This document shows positions 22,501-31,989 of a stretch of 64,000 nucleotides of DNA, one piece after another. This DNA comes from Carposina sasakii (Eukaryota; Arthropoda; Insecta; Lepidoptera; Carposinidae): positions 7,502,001 through 7,566,000 of the forward strand of contig CP053153.1 of NCBI GenBank assembly GCA_014607495.2, written 5' to 3'. A program made the translations under genes and the position numbers. The notes beneath the pieces are model-generated. The model did not search any database. It was not told where the DNA came from and saw only the letters and a list, made by a program, of their open reading frames with translations. Numbering within the stretch: the first letter of the stretch is position 1; every line of letters starts with the position of its first letter.

Positions 22501-23087
22501 TATTCATAAAAGAGATGGAAAAATTTGTCATCCTATTAATTGACCCGGCGGCTTAGTGGTTATAGCGACTGGCACAGTTTGGTTTTGGGTTCAATTCCCA
22601 CTCAGGTGAAGAATTTTTTCCATTTTCTTTATTAATAATTTTAAAATATTCATAGTACATTACTACGGATATACTCGTATGGCAGGCAACATGTTAAACA
22701 CTGATAATTTTATGTTTCCAGGGAGACACAATTATCATATTTGGATTGGATTTTAAACGAAATTATAATTGTACAAGGTAAACTGTAGATCCAGTTTTGT
22801 AATAACATCACTAATTATCACCATGTCACATTTACAATTAGTACAATCTAATAGAAAAATTGGATGGTGTATTTTTAAAATACACATAACTAACTTACCT
22901 TTGAGACAACTCGTTTTTCAATCTTATATGTGCGAACAATCTTAACTTTTTTGTTGTCATTGTCATACTTGTATTCAGTAACAATTTTAAGTCCATTTTC
23001 AACTACTTCTGAAGGAGCAGGCAGAGATCCCTGATCAATTTCGACTTCATCAGCCCAGGATGATTGTATTTCATCAGCAACAGGCAT
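13531..23087 (-). CDS. eIF3g: Translation initiation factor eIF3 subunit G
   Basis: Five coding exons join in frame to 272 residues: 22899-23087, 19435-19599, 18975-19092, 18422-18624 and 13531-13674. The product is the RNA-binding g subunit of eIF3, which acts in 40S scanning in the cytoplasm. It starts [16 protein letters not shown], then [27 protein letters not shown] zinc knuckle ([13 protein letters not shown]) follows, and the C-terminal RRM has RNP2 (IRISNL) in exon 4 and RNP1 (KGFAYVHF) in exon 5. All sites are GT..AG. I chose the Met at 23087 because it matches the family start; an upstream in-frame Met exists, separated by a possible acceptor (TTGCAG). AATAAA on the minus strand is at 13479-13484. 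Two introns are swollen with transposons (4.7 kb and 3.3 kb). Confidence 0.95.
14261..15170 (+). repeat. Interspersed repeat with inner 154 bp tandem units
   Basis: The end of this stretch (AAAATCGGATCATCCGTTTG, GGAGCTACGATGCCACAGAC, TATAACACCCCGTCGTTTTT, GGGGGTTAAAAA) is a repeat tail that I know as widespread in Lepidoptera. Inside, a unit of about 154 bp starting TTTCCAGCATCAGGTCCTCG is found at 14561 and 14715, followed by a partial third. It lies in the last intron of eIF3g. The class is uncertain. Confidence 0.65.
15604..15672 (+). repeat. RTE retrotransposon 3' end, worn
   Basis: GGGAAGCCTACGTCCAGTAG followed by TGGACTGCAATAGGCT encodes the RTE reverse transcriptase C-terminal peptide GEAYVQ-WTAIG, with a stop replacing Q, and then an A/G-rich tail. 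Better copies of the same end are at 52300-52590 and 61898-62065. Confidence 0.75.
16138..16455. repeat. Foldback element, copy 1
   Basis: The left arm AATCTTCTGTTCGTGTGTTT... with TGAAATTTTGTGTATG is mirrored by the right arm CATACACACAAAATTTCATC ... GAAGATTTATATT. A second copy with the same arms is at 16588-16885. It is non-coding. Confidence 0.65.
16462..16570 (+). repeat. Direct repeat unit, copy 1 of 2
   Basis: ACATAGGATCCGGCAGACTG, then TCGAATATTCAAAAATATAC and GTTATATCTCGGAAATGTTT, recur at 17996-18110 in the same orientation. The copies are joined to fragments of the foldback family around them. Confidence 0.7.
16588..16885. repeat. Foldback element, copy 2
   Basis: This has the same inverted arms as 16138-16455 (AATCTTCTATTTTTGCGTTT and its inverted partner, ending AGAAGATTTATATT). 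The centre contains GACTCCGTCCGCGTGGAC, a short hairpin that is common in insect repeats. Confidence 0.65.
16936..17169. repeat. Foldback MITE, TACAGGGTGTAAC family, truncated
   Basis: Same family as 6850-7113. The left terminal bases are missing (it begins near AAGCTATGTAAATAGCCCAC); the right end CTTTTTTGTTACACCTGTA is kept with one base lost. Confidence 0.8.
17268..17415 (-). repeat. tRNA-derived SINE
   Basis: Read on the minus strand it has an A-box-like GGCTTAGTGGT and a B-box-like GGTTCGACTCGG, then GGTGAAGAATTTTTCC and an AT-rich tail with ATTAATAATTTTATAAT. This is the layout of a SINE with an RNA polymerase III promoter taken from a tRNA. Related copies are at 22509-22645 (plus) and, as fragments, at 17488-17548 and 24005-24083. 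Confidence 0.75.
17649..17990 (-). repeat. TACAGGGTGATTTTT-family element, worn copy
   Basis: It begins TACAGGGATTTTTCGTTGCC and follows, in opposite orientation and with gaps, the sequence at 61021-61401 (shared ATACATCAAATAAAGTT, GCATTTATGCA, CTCAACTTTG, AGACACTTCCCAG). Confidence 0.65.
17996..18110 (+). repeat. Direct repeat unit, copy 2 of 2
   Basis: Partner of 16462-16570; the GGATCCGGCAGACTGCGCTG core is shared with one change. The sequence that follows (18112 on) also matches 16690-16725. Confidence 0.7.
19612..21165 (-). pseudogene. RTE-like non-LTR retrotransposon, 5'-truncated
   Basis: Lies inside eIF3g intron 1. The minus strand encodes a reverse transcriptase: [44 protein letters not shown] and the catalytic [10 protein letters not shown], then the RTE-type C-terminus ([29 protein letters not shown]). 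Frame changes separate 20914-21150 from 19794-21032, and again near 19800, so it is not functional. The 5' part with the endonuclease is missing, as is usual for retrotransposition. A microsatellite-like TTTATTTTATTTATTTAT tail follows the 3' end at about 19612-19640. Confidence 0.85.
21272..22478 (+). mobile_element. Tc1/mariner-type element, defective
   Basis: The ends TACTGTCACTGGCC (left) and GTGACAGAATTTA (right, inverted) agree over TAAATWCTGTCAC and border a broken transposase gene. It lies in eIF3g intron 1, opposite to the gene. Outer limits are set by eye. Confidence 0.65.
21397..22369 (+). pseudogene. Tc1/mariner transposase, inactivated
   Basis: It starts [19 protein letters not shown] with a paired helix-turn-helix region ([14 protein letters not shown]). 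The first catalytic aspartate is in ILFTDEKNF and the second in [13 protein letters not shown]; it then reaches WPSSSPDL. There the sequence jumps frame: the part that should hold the third catalytic aspartate (NPxDY) is deleted near 22242, and the C-terminus resumes in another frame ([20 protein letters not shown] to the stop at 22367-22369). An in-frame TAA at about 21694 also interrupts it. This looks like a dead copy of a mariner-family element. Confidence 0.85.
22509..22645 (+). repeat. tRNA-derived SINE with 9 bp target duplication
   Basis: A box GGCTTAGTGGT at 22550-22560 and B box GGTTCAATTCC at 22588-22598 are followed by CAGGTGAAGAATTTTTTCC and an ATTAATAATTTTAAA tail. ATATTCATA flanks it on both sides (22500-22508 and 22646-22654), a target duplication typical of LINE-driven insertion. 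Confidence 0.8.
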
Positions 23088-23099
23088 CTGCAATGTTTT

Positions 23100-23640
23100 C
23101 ATCAAAGTATTATTAGTATAGGTTTAAAATGTATGCACCTATTCTGGCATTGACATAATACATACTTGAAATGATACAATTTCATATCACGAGATACCTA
23201 GGACAGAGTAGGTAGGTAGTTTTAAATGCATCCCGTCATGATAATTTTAATAGTGAGTTATTTTATCGGAATAAATTTTATCTAGGTATATATCCCAAGC
23301 AGGTATCATTTTTCACCTTTATCGCCAATTTCGTACACCTCAAGCTCCCTTACTATTTTTCTCTCGATGATATTGATATTCTATATTCTACTTTTTTGTT
23401 TTCCGCAAACTTAGGCCGAAATGAACGGGGCCATTCGTTTTAACCTAAAACTGTTACTAACTAACCCGATGACTCTCAAGTAAATAAGTAGGTAGGAGAG
23501 TAAGTACCAAAATAGTTACTTACTTTGTATTAATGTATAATCAATTTTTGTAATTCACCAACAAAATAAAATTAAAATTGATATAAAATCGTCCACGCAC
23601 TTCACTCACTTCACCGACCATAGACAAAAAGAAATACATA
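23100..23640. other. Upstream region of eIF3g
   Basis: No coding sequence was recognised. The promoter and any 5' non-coding exon of eIF3g should lie here or up to about 23.6 kb; I could not place them. Confidence 0.4.
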
Positions 23641-23702
23641 TTTTTTGTTTAGTTTATCCCGAAGGAAAGGCAAGGGGAACTAAGCCCATACTGCCATTGT
23701 CT
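23641..23702 (+). repeat. Short repeat, copy 2 of 2
   Basis: Same sequence as 5217-5282 (TAGTTTATCCCGAAGGAAAG ... CTAAGCCCATAC) with two or three changes. Confidence 0.7.
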
Positions 23703-24004
23703 TTAGTAAACGATTTCTGAATTTATGATGGATGATATTGATGATAATGAATGAAAATGTCGGGAAAATCCTCAAGAATGGGTGTAAAATTAGTAAAGAT
23801 CAAAAAGAATTGCAGAAACAACTTACATGAGCCCATGAAGTGATCGTATTCCGACTAAAGTTTTACTAAGCTTACCTGCATATAAAACCATGCACACGCA
23901 CTAGTAAATAAAATCTATCAATCTAAAAATATCACAAGTAAACAAAATATAACTTATCTACCAGAAAACATCACTTTACGGACACATGCAAGCCATTTAC
24001 AAAT

Positions 24005-24083
24005 AAATTTTGTAAAATTATTAATAAAGAAATGGAAAAAATTCTTCACCCGAGTGGGAATCGAACCCACGACCAATTTTGAT
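24005..24083 (-). repeat. tRNA-derived SINE, 3' fragment
   Basis: ATTAATAAAGAAATGG, then CTTCACCCGAGTGGGAATCG, matches the tail and B box of the SINE at 17268-17415. The A-box half is missing. Confidence 0.7.
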
Positions 24084-24087
24084 TTTC

Positions 24088-25486
24088 ACAAGAAAATTAC
24101 ACCCGTGTGTTGATGAAATAGTGAGAACTATTGAAAATCTTACTAAATTAGAGCACATAGGCAGGATAAAAACCCAGGCTCAGTACTTGGAGGAAAAAGC
24201 TTCAATAACTGGTAAGTTTCTTTTATAATCATCAAAAACCTTTGATTTTTTACATTATAATACCAATAATTAATTATTTTGTTTTTTTTCTTTACAGGAG
24301 TGAGTATTAGTACATTAAAAAGAATAAAAAAATGAAGGTGCGGTAAATGAAGGTGTCTGGAGTACACCGGGGAAGAAATGCCCACGTAAACCTACAGTGT
24401 CTAACCTAGATAGTTTCGACATAGATGCTATTCGTAATAAAATCAATTAATTTTATATTGTAAAAAAACAAAATCCTACACTGAGGACACTGTTGGTGCA
24501 ATTAAAGGAAGGCTTTGGCTTTAACGGATGCCGAGAAAGTCTTCGCCGCTTATTATTGGAAAATGGCTATGAATTTAAGAAGAATAAAAGTGAGCGTTCT
24601 GTATTAATAGAACGCAATGACATATCTGCTTGGAGACATAGGTTCATAAGAATTATAGCTAGAAAACGTATAGAAGGAAAGCCAATAATTTATTTAGATG
24701 AGACTTATGTCCATAGAAACTACAAGCTTAAGAAGTCTTGGCAAGGTCCATCAACTAGTGGTCATCAGATAAACGGTACATAATCGTTCATGCTGGATCG
24801 GAAAAAGGCCCCTTACCAAACTCCTTGTTAGTCTTCAGCACTAAATCAAATTTTTGATTACCACCACGACATGAACGCTGCAAATGTTAATAAATGGCTT
24901 AAAGAAAAACTGATACCAATTTGGAATTTGGAAGAACCAAGTGTAATTGTGACGGATAATGCTAGTTATCATTCAGTTATCATAAATAAGTCTCCTAACA
25001 CACAAACACGTAAAAGTAACATAAGAGAGTGATTACATGTTAATGAAATTCAATATGAGGACTACCACACTAAAGCAGAGCTGTTGTGTATTGTAAAACA
25101 AAATACTCCTGATCCAATGTATAAAGCCAATGAAATTTTAAAACAGTCATGAGGTATTGAGACTTCCACCCTACCACTGTGATTTAAATGCGATTGAGCT
25201 TGTGTAGAGTTTGGCTAAACGTAAAGTGGCTGGTAAAAATATTACAGTTACTACAGCAGTGTTAGAAAAAATTATAAAAGATTCCTTCAAAAATGTAACT
25301 TCGCAGGATTGGAAGAAAATGACTGACCATGTCATACATGTTGAAAGTAAATATAAAGAACGTGACAGAATAACAGAAGAACATTTAGAAAGTTTTATTA
25401 TCAATGTTGGAAACAGCGATACTAGTGACAGTGATGAATCTTTTCACATGGAAGTGTTAGAATCTGATTTTGACTATAGCGAATAA
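24088..25486 (+). pseudogene. IS630/Tc1-type transposase, decayed
   Basis: Pieces in several frames follow the order of a DDE transposase of the IS630-Tc1 group: an N-terminal part broken by what looks like an intron (donor ACTG|GTAAGT near 24210, acceptor CTTTACAG near 24298), ERNDISAWRHRF and IIYLDETYVHRNY (first D), VIVTDNASYHS (second D, near 24950) and LPPYHCDLNAIELV with the third acidic residue. The Trp after ELV is a TAG stop. The C-terminus is an acidic tail ending DFDYSE. Many stops and frame changes show that it is dead. Confidence 0.8.
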
Positions 25487-25768
25487 AACAAAGTTATTAC
25501 GAAATATTGCAGTTTTTTCCCCTGTTTATGATAATTACTGTTTCTACGGTGGTATTAAAAGTAATTAAAGTAAGTAAAAGTAGTTTATATACTTATACCC
25601 CATCCATTTTAATTAATTACCTTTATTTAAAATTATTATTAATTTTAATTTATTACCAAGTATCAAGTAGGTTATTCCAATTTTCTCGAAATAATAATAG
25701 TGTTGTCATATTTGTTTTATTTAAATTGCCGCCATTTTTGAGGTTCAACTTTCGTTAGCCAGACTCTA

Positions 25769-26250
25769 TTAACTATGTATATTTATTATTTGGTTTGGCT
25801 TTTATCATATTTAGAATTTAAATTCAATAAAAAAACTGCATGATTATAACAGAAAATAGATACTAACTTGATAATCTTTTGATTTACATAAAGCGTCTCA
25901 TCAAAAATTCAACTTACCGATGAGAGGTTATGATTGGCTGATTTCGCTCACTACGGCTTTTACAGCCAATTATACTGCAATTCACCATAACTGCACATTT
26001 TTAGTACCTTGTAGGATATTGATTAAGGTTCGAGAACACAAATTTCACGAAACTTTAATTGTTTTGGACCAAATCTCTTACGACACGAACAATTTGTCTG
26101 CCATCAATAGCAATGATGGCAAACAAAAAAAATCTATACGCAAGTGGAGACAAAATCTTAAGTCTCGTTCTGCTCACACCTTCATAATTTACATTCGCGC
26201 CATCTTACTCTTGTAATTATTATTATTTCAGTAGCATGTCTATTTATACT
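25769..26250 (+). repeat. Interspersed repeat, copy 2 of 2
   Basis: The longer partner of 10919-11340, with an extra segment around 25890-25935 (GCGTCTCATCAAAAATTCAA). It begins about 280 bp after the decayed transposase and may or may not belong to that element. Confidence 0.75.
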
Positions 26251-26408
26251 CTGTCTACGTTGGCTTTGAACCTTAGAGCAAATCAGAACATGACAACTTT
26301 TATTTTTTATCCGTCACAAATTGCAGGCCAAGAAACCATTGACTCAACAGCCTTTAATTTTTTTTTGGTATCTTAAGGCAATGAAATTTTTCTTATAAAA
26401 TATTTCCC

Positions 26409-27325
26409 CTATTATCCATGGTCCCCTCAATATGTCCCCTTGGTGGGACCACGGGTAATTTTTTCCCGGAATTACCACCGTTCTAAACAATGTTCACCAG
26501 TGGGTCTACGGGTAATTAATTTTATTTTTACCATGGTCCCATCGAATATTAATATTAGGTACGTTACCATAGGTTTACCGTTTCATCACATACATCAGTC
26601 CATATATCCGTACTCATTGATATGAGATTTTTCTTGTTTATTTGAATGAATGAAAGCTTTATTTGAGACAGAAACAACAAAGACTGTCACAAACTCGGTC
26701 CCACCTCAGCTTACTGCTGGCTGTAACCAACCAGCGCTGGTCTTCCGTTGGAACCGATAGTGACGTCATGCATGTCTACTAAGCAAAATATAAATATAAA
26801 ACTAATGATAAAATAACATAATTAAAAAATATGTAAAAAGTACAAATAATGATAAAATAAAGTGGTATGACAACACAATATGTCAAGAAATGTGTCATGT
26901 TTCAATACGAGTATGTCATATTAATAAAATTATTCTTGGTAATATTTGTAAAGTTTACTACTATTATTATTGATGAGATATGGAAAACATGGAAAACCGT
27001 GTTAAAATAATTGAGAGAAAAGGGGGAAAAGTATTATTTTACGAAGGCCATCAATTTTATAGGAAAAAAATTACGTAAATGGTACTTATGTGTTAATGGT
27101 TTACTTAAACTTAGTCTCAAACGGAATAGACTTTCTATTACATCGAAATTTTATTTCCAAGATACTCGTACCTTGCACGTTTACTGCTTAGTGTGGTGGG
27201 ACCATGGGATAAATTAATTACCCGTAGACCCACAGGCGAACATTGTTCAGAACGGAGGGACTACGGGGAAAAAAATTACCCGTCGTCCCATCAGGGGGAC
27301 ATTTTGGGGGGACCACGGGTAATAG
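26409..27325. mobile_element. Non-autonomous element with TIRs of about 130 bp
   Basis: The left arm starts CTATTATCCATGGTCCCCTC; the right arm, inverted, reads CTATTACCCGTGGTCCCCCC. Both arms keep GTGGGTCTACGGGTAATTAA and CATGGTCCCA. The arms are clearly diverged from each other. The centre has no gene, only a stretch around 26640-26790 that may be a separate insertion. No target duplication was found. Confidence 0.75.
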
Positions 27326-28569
27326 TCGATTTTTGTCCATATAAATTTTTTTAAATAAATTACTTAATAAAGCCAAATAAAACACATGTTGGATTTTAAA
27401 GGAATTTATTCATGGGAAACCTTAGATTAATGATAGGTCTTCGCTCCGCTCTGTGAAAATCCTTATTCTAAGTGGGAAACTATGTGACAAACATACAGGT
27501 GAACAAAAGTTAAGACAGTGATTGATAGAGAAAACCTATTAGCTTAGTTTACCTACAGAGGTCCCTACAAAAAGTTCCAACACTGTCCCTTCAACTAAGA
27601 TAATCTTAAACAATTCTTATTATCAATACACAAAACATATAATCATAACAGGTAACAAACAAAATCTTAAAAGTACATTGACAACCCCAACTCTTGACAA
27701 ACAAGTCGTATACTAACAGGCTTAGTTTGAAAATCAGCTGACATTTTCTCCATTGCCATATACTTAATATCTAATATGTTATTTGCAATGACATTTTGAA
27801 ATTACGTTCTCGAATGGAACATAGAATTAGTACATAACTTTTGGGCAGACTGACTGTCGTTATAAATATTAATATTTACACACATTTTTTAATATCTATT
27901 TTTCTACTTTTACATTTATTGTAAATTTTGGCATGTATTGGTGGCAATGCCTTATACTATGTAGCCTACATAGTATGTAGTAGTATGAAGTAGACACCTA
28001 AGTCCATGCCTTTCAAAATTCCATTAGTTACATCCAGTTGAAAATAAATTAACTTTAAAAAAATATTCTAGTACTAGGCCTTAGTCTTATGCTTTATTGT
28101 ACACAGTAAAATTTTCACAACTAAAGCTGCAAACAAAGAAAATGTACAAAGATCTTTATGATTTTCACAAGCGAGGAAATCAGATGAAAACTTGGCTTTT
28201 ATAATATGATTTATAGTTATGCAGCCAAAATATCTAACCACATATTCCTATGCATAGGTCAATTTCCGTTGATTTATTTTCTATGTGTGATATCCATTTA
28301 TGTACTTACATCAGTATTTTTATTAGTAGGTACATACTTAAATGAGTATACACTTTGCACATTTTATTTGTTTTTGTGTTTTTTGATGGCCTATGATGAT
28401 GCTCTTACATGTAGGATAACTATTATACTACAACTTTATTATCTAGTCATAACAGTAAGTAGAAAATGTCAGTGACGATCACTCATAGATTTTCTGGTAG
28501 ATATATATTTTTTAAATCTTATTTTCTATAACATGTTGAAGTAAATGTGGACATGGTGGACATTATTAT
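27326..28569. other. AT-rich stretch without recognised gene
   Basis: Only short hydrophobic open frames (for example 28206-28475). No repeat or coding signature was recognised. Confidence 0.45.
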
Positions 28570-31295
28570 ATACGAGGAGCAAACATTCAAACAGTGATTT
28601 GTCACATTTTTTTTAAATGAGCTGGCAACACCAATTTGTACAGTTTATAAAATACTAATATTTTGATTTATTAAATTTCGTGCAAAACGTTCTTTGTCAC
28701 CTATCCTTTCTTATCAAAATCTCATCTTTCAAACAAATAGTGTTTTCTCCAGTGGTCCGTTTCATTCGTAAAATAATTTGTCCATGCAGCGAATCAGAGC
28801 ATTGCAGCTGCCATTTTGTTTGTGTGACAAATCACTTTTTGATTGAACGCATGTTTTTTCATTTTGACAGGTTGGCAGGATAACCTAAAAGATACTGGTT
28901 TTTCACAATTTCAGCGACTGTTTATCAACTATTTTGTGTTTTTATCGTATAGTGAAAGTCCAATACATCGTCGTCGGCCGATACCCAGTCTACAATCAAG
29001 TTCCGGTGCATACGGCCAGTAGTCATATTAAAAAATGAACGAAGACGAAAACGATACCGTATTAATAAGTGAATGTTCTGCTGGAAGTCGCAAACGAAAA
29101 ATAACGGGGGGTAAAAGAGCAGCAGCTAAGAAGAAACGATATTCAGCTCCATCTTCTGTAAACGTCTTTACGCCTTGTTCTTATCATACTTCGACGAATA
29201 AAGTATTTTCATGCCACAAATTAACACCAACTATGGTCAAACAAATCAGAGATAAGTTTTTCAGTATTCCAAACAAACAAAGACAAGATGGGATGATCGC
29301 GAACATGATCGAAGTTGCCACCGAGATAAAGAGACGAAGACCAAGACCCATCAACAAAAACAAGAAGCAGAAAGCTGGAGGTTTACATAAATTCACAGTT
29401 AAATATTTTCTCAAAACGAAGGAAATGAGGCTACGAGTATGTAAAAAATTATTCCTCAACATACTGAAAGTAACATTTCAAGAGCAAAATTTGAAGGCAA
29501 TTTTATTGAAGAAAAAAGAGGTGGAGACAGAAAAAGCCACAAAAGCACAGACAAAAAAAATAGTGTGAGGACTTTCATCGGTCGCTTAAGAGGTACAGAA
29601 AGCCATTATAATAGAAGTAAGTCAAGACGAATTTATCTTTCCTGTGATCTAAGCATAAAGAAATTACATAAATTGTACAATGAAAGTGCAGAGCCCACTT
29701 ACAAAGTTCATTTCGCAATGTTCTACAGAATCTTTGTGAATGAATTCAATATTGGATTTAGGTCACCTGCCTCTGACACATGCAGTCGTTGTACCTTTTT
29801 GACTAATAAAATTAAAGACACTCCACAAGGTTCAGCAGAACGCAACCAATACATGATTGAAAAACGAGTTCATAAACAAAGAGCTAATGCCTTCTACAAG
29901 CTATTAAAAAGGCATGATCCAAATACTGTTACTTACTGCTTTGATTTGCAACAAATTCAACCGCTACCAAAATCACCAATTCAAGAAGCATTTTATGCAC
30001 GTCAATTTAATTTTTATAGCTTGTGTATAACTGATCTTGAATGTTCAAAGCCAAAATTCTATACTTGGAGTGAGGAACAGTCCGGCAAAGGCAGTCTTGA
30101 AATCTCTTCTGCTCTGCTAAACTTCTTGCAAAATACTGATTTTCAGGGAAAGCCACTGTTACGCTTTTTCAGTGATGGCTGTGTTGCACAGAATAAAAAT
30201 AACATAGTTCTGAGAACAGCAATGTATTTCCTATATACACATGAAACTTGCATAAAGGAAATACAATTTTATTTTCCGGTTCGTGGGCATAGCTACCTTC
30301 CTGCGGATAGAGTTTTTGGCCGTGTCGAAAAGATACTCCGAACAATGCCAATTATCTTGACAAAGGATGAGTATCATAATGTTTATTCGCAAATTGGAGA
30401 TGTAAAGAAATGTGGCAGTGACTGGGTAATAAAAGATACAAAAGAGTTGCAAAAATATTGGAAAGACTTGGCTATGATAAGCGAGATGAAACGGATTTAT
30501 ATAAAATTGACTACAAAAAGCAGGCAACGTTATGTTAAGGTGAAAGGCTTGCAAAACTTTGTTTTTGAGTCAGGGGAAGAATTTCAATCTTTAACAAAAA
30601 GGAATGTTAACAACAGTCGACTACAACGGATAAGATTAAATGACGTAGCATTAGAACATGCCATCACTAAGGAGAAAAAGGCTGATGTTAACAAGCTTCT
30701 GTGTGCTATGTTTGGTGATGCATGGCAAAATTTAGATGACCACCGATTTCAATGGTTCAAGCATATAGTGTTCTCTACTCCAACTGCCACCGAAACACAA
30801 GAAGAAGAACAAACTTGTGACTGTTTAGAGGAGGAAGTTGCAGTTAGAATTTAAAAACTTTTCATTTACTTTTATTTGAAACTTTTCATTAAAACCTTTT
30901 GATACATTTAAATTTAAGTCTTTCTTTATTATTATTGCTATGACTTTAGATGACACCTAAATTTACTATTCCGCTGGAGATAAAAACAAATTTTTGGTGC
31001 TGTGAGAGTGTGCATTCAAACCAAGTTTTGTCCGGAGCCTGTATATTCAAAAAGTGTTTTGTCCATGAATTTCACGCAAAACATGTTTTGTCCATACTAT
31101 TAATTTAAAAAAATGTATTTGAAACCTGTGTGGCTAGTATATTAGTATTATTCTGTATTTCCAATGCATTTCTAAAGAACTTAATCCATCCTGAGTTACA
31201 TTAGGAAGTAATGGGCAGGTGTAATATGTTTTTTACATTTAGCCAACAATCTAAGCCGGCGGACAAATCACTGTTTGAATGATTGCTCCTCATAC
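28570..31295 (+). mobile_element. Near-intact DUF7869-type DNA transposon
   Basis: The element spans 28574-31291 (2718 bp). Terminal inverted repeats of 30 bp (28574-28603 and 31262-31291) begin GAGGAGCAAACATTCAAACA and differ at one base. ATAC flanks both ends (28570-28573 and 31292-31295), a 4 bp target duplication. The flank to the right is locally duplicated, and the second unit keeps a single ATAC at 31388-31391, which gives a related empty site. Inside is one transposase gene split by a frameshift (29035-30854). A 4 bp duplication would suit the Sola superfamily, but the terminal sequence and protein need comparison before a class is named. Confidence 0.85.
29035..30854 (+). CDS. DUF7869-like putative DDE transposase, frameshifted
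   Basis: Two overlapping frames make up one protein of about 600 residues: 29035-29568 (177 codons, basic, KRKITGGKRAAAKKKR, then a Cys/His-bearing part) and a second frame that is open from about 29460 and ends at 30854. The second frame alone has no good ATG at its start, so the two were joined once. In the second frame lie GTESHYNRSKSRRIYL, CSRCTFL, YCFDLQQIQ, FFSDGCVAQNKN and GHSYLPADRVFGRVEK. The acidic residues in the last three are my candidates for a DDE/D triad, which fits a gene that fills an element with inverted ends. The frame change is -1, and the overlap contains a run of eight A. It may be a mutation or programmed slippage. Family assignment to DUF7869 is from memory of its motifs. 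Confidence 0.75.
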
Positions 31296-31465
31296 ATTGT
31301 CTTAGTAAAATCTGATTACGCAATTGAATTCTAGTTTTTATTCGTTTGATTTGAGGAGAAACTGATTGGACATTACTACTTACCTATATACATTGTCTTG
31401 GTGAAATCTGATCACGCAATTAGATTCTACTTTTCATTTGTTTGATTTGAAGAGAAATTGATATT
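31296..31465 (+). repeat. Local direct duplication next to the transposon
   Basis: ACATTGTCTTAGTAAAATCT... (31294 on) and ACATTGTCTTGGTGAAATCT... (31390 on) are two units about 95 bp apart that share ACGCAATT, TTTGATTTGA and GAGAAA. The left flank of the transposon (GGACATTATTATATAC) belongs to the same unit. Confidence 0.7.
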
Positions 31466-31492
31466 GTGATGAAGTGTACCCAAAAACATGAT

Positions 31493-31686
31493 CTGCACCG
31501 GTAGCATGGCAAAAACGCGACGCGGGTTTTTTTTATCAACCGCGCGCGTGTTTCCAGTCGCGGGTTATATCTCGCGTTTCAATGTCACTTTGAAATATGA
31601 AACGTCATTTTGTCGCGAATTTTGACATTTAGGCGCCACAAAAAGCGCGACATACGCGAGTCGCGGACGGCATGCTACTGGTGCAG
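31493..31686 (+). repeat. CG-rich MITE-like element, short copy
   Basis: This 194 bp element has matching ends CTGCACCGGTAGCATG and CATGCTACTGGTGCAG (one mismatch). It is a shorter, better-ended relative of 294-703. It is non-coding. Confidence 0.8.
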
Positions 31687-31989
31687 TTTTTACTTGCAGA
31701 TCTGCATCTTGCACATCATTGATCAGCCCCCGCATCAGCTATCTTTTTTGACAGTTCATAGTGTTCATTATTGAACAACTGGAAGTATAATGGAAACATA
31801 ATGCGTTTTCTGAAGAAAGTTTTGCCAGCACATACACATACATATCATTTTCAGTTCAATAAGTTTCAATGAGTGATCGTAACTATGAACTAGCAATAAA
31901 AGATAGCCGATACAGGGGCAGAGTGAACTAACCCCTAGATTGTTTCTGAAGGTATATAATACACATCCCTACACCATGGAATATACGTT

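Larger units (their letters stand above)
21216..22696. repeat. Inverted 17 bp arms around nested insertions
   Basis: TAACATTTTGCCTGCCA (21216-21232) is mirrored by TGGCAGGCAACATGTTA (22680-22696). The span between holds the Tc1/mariner copy and a SINE, so these may be the ends of an older element into which both inserted. The evidence is only the arms. Confidence 0.4.

Noticed and set aside
22550..22598. A- and B-box-like motifs suggesting a tRNA gene
   Set aside because: No cloverleaf or acceptor stem can be drawn; the sequence recurs at 17268-17415 with a repeat tail and target duplication, so it is a SINE.
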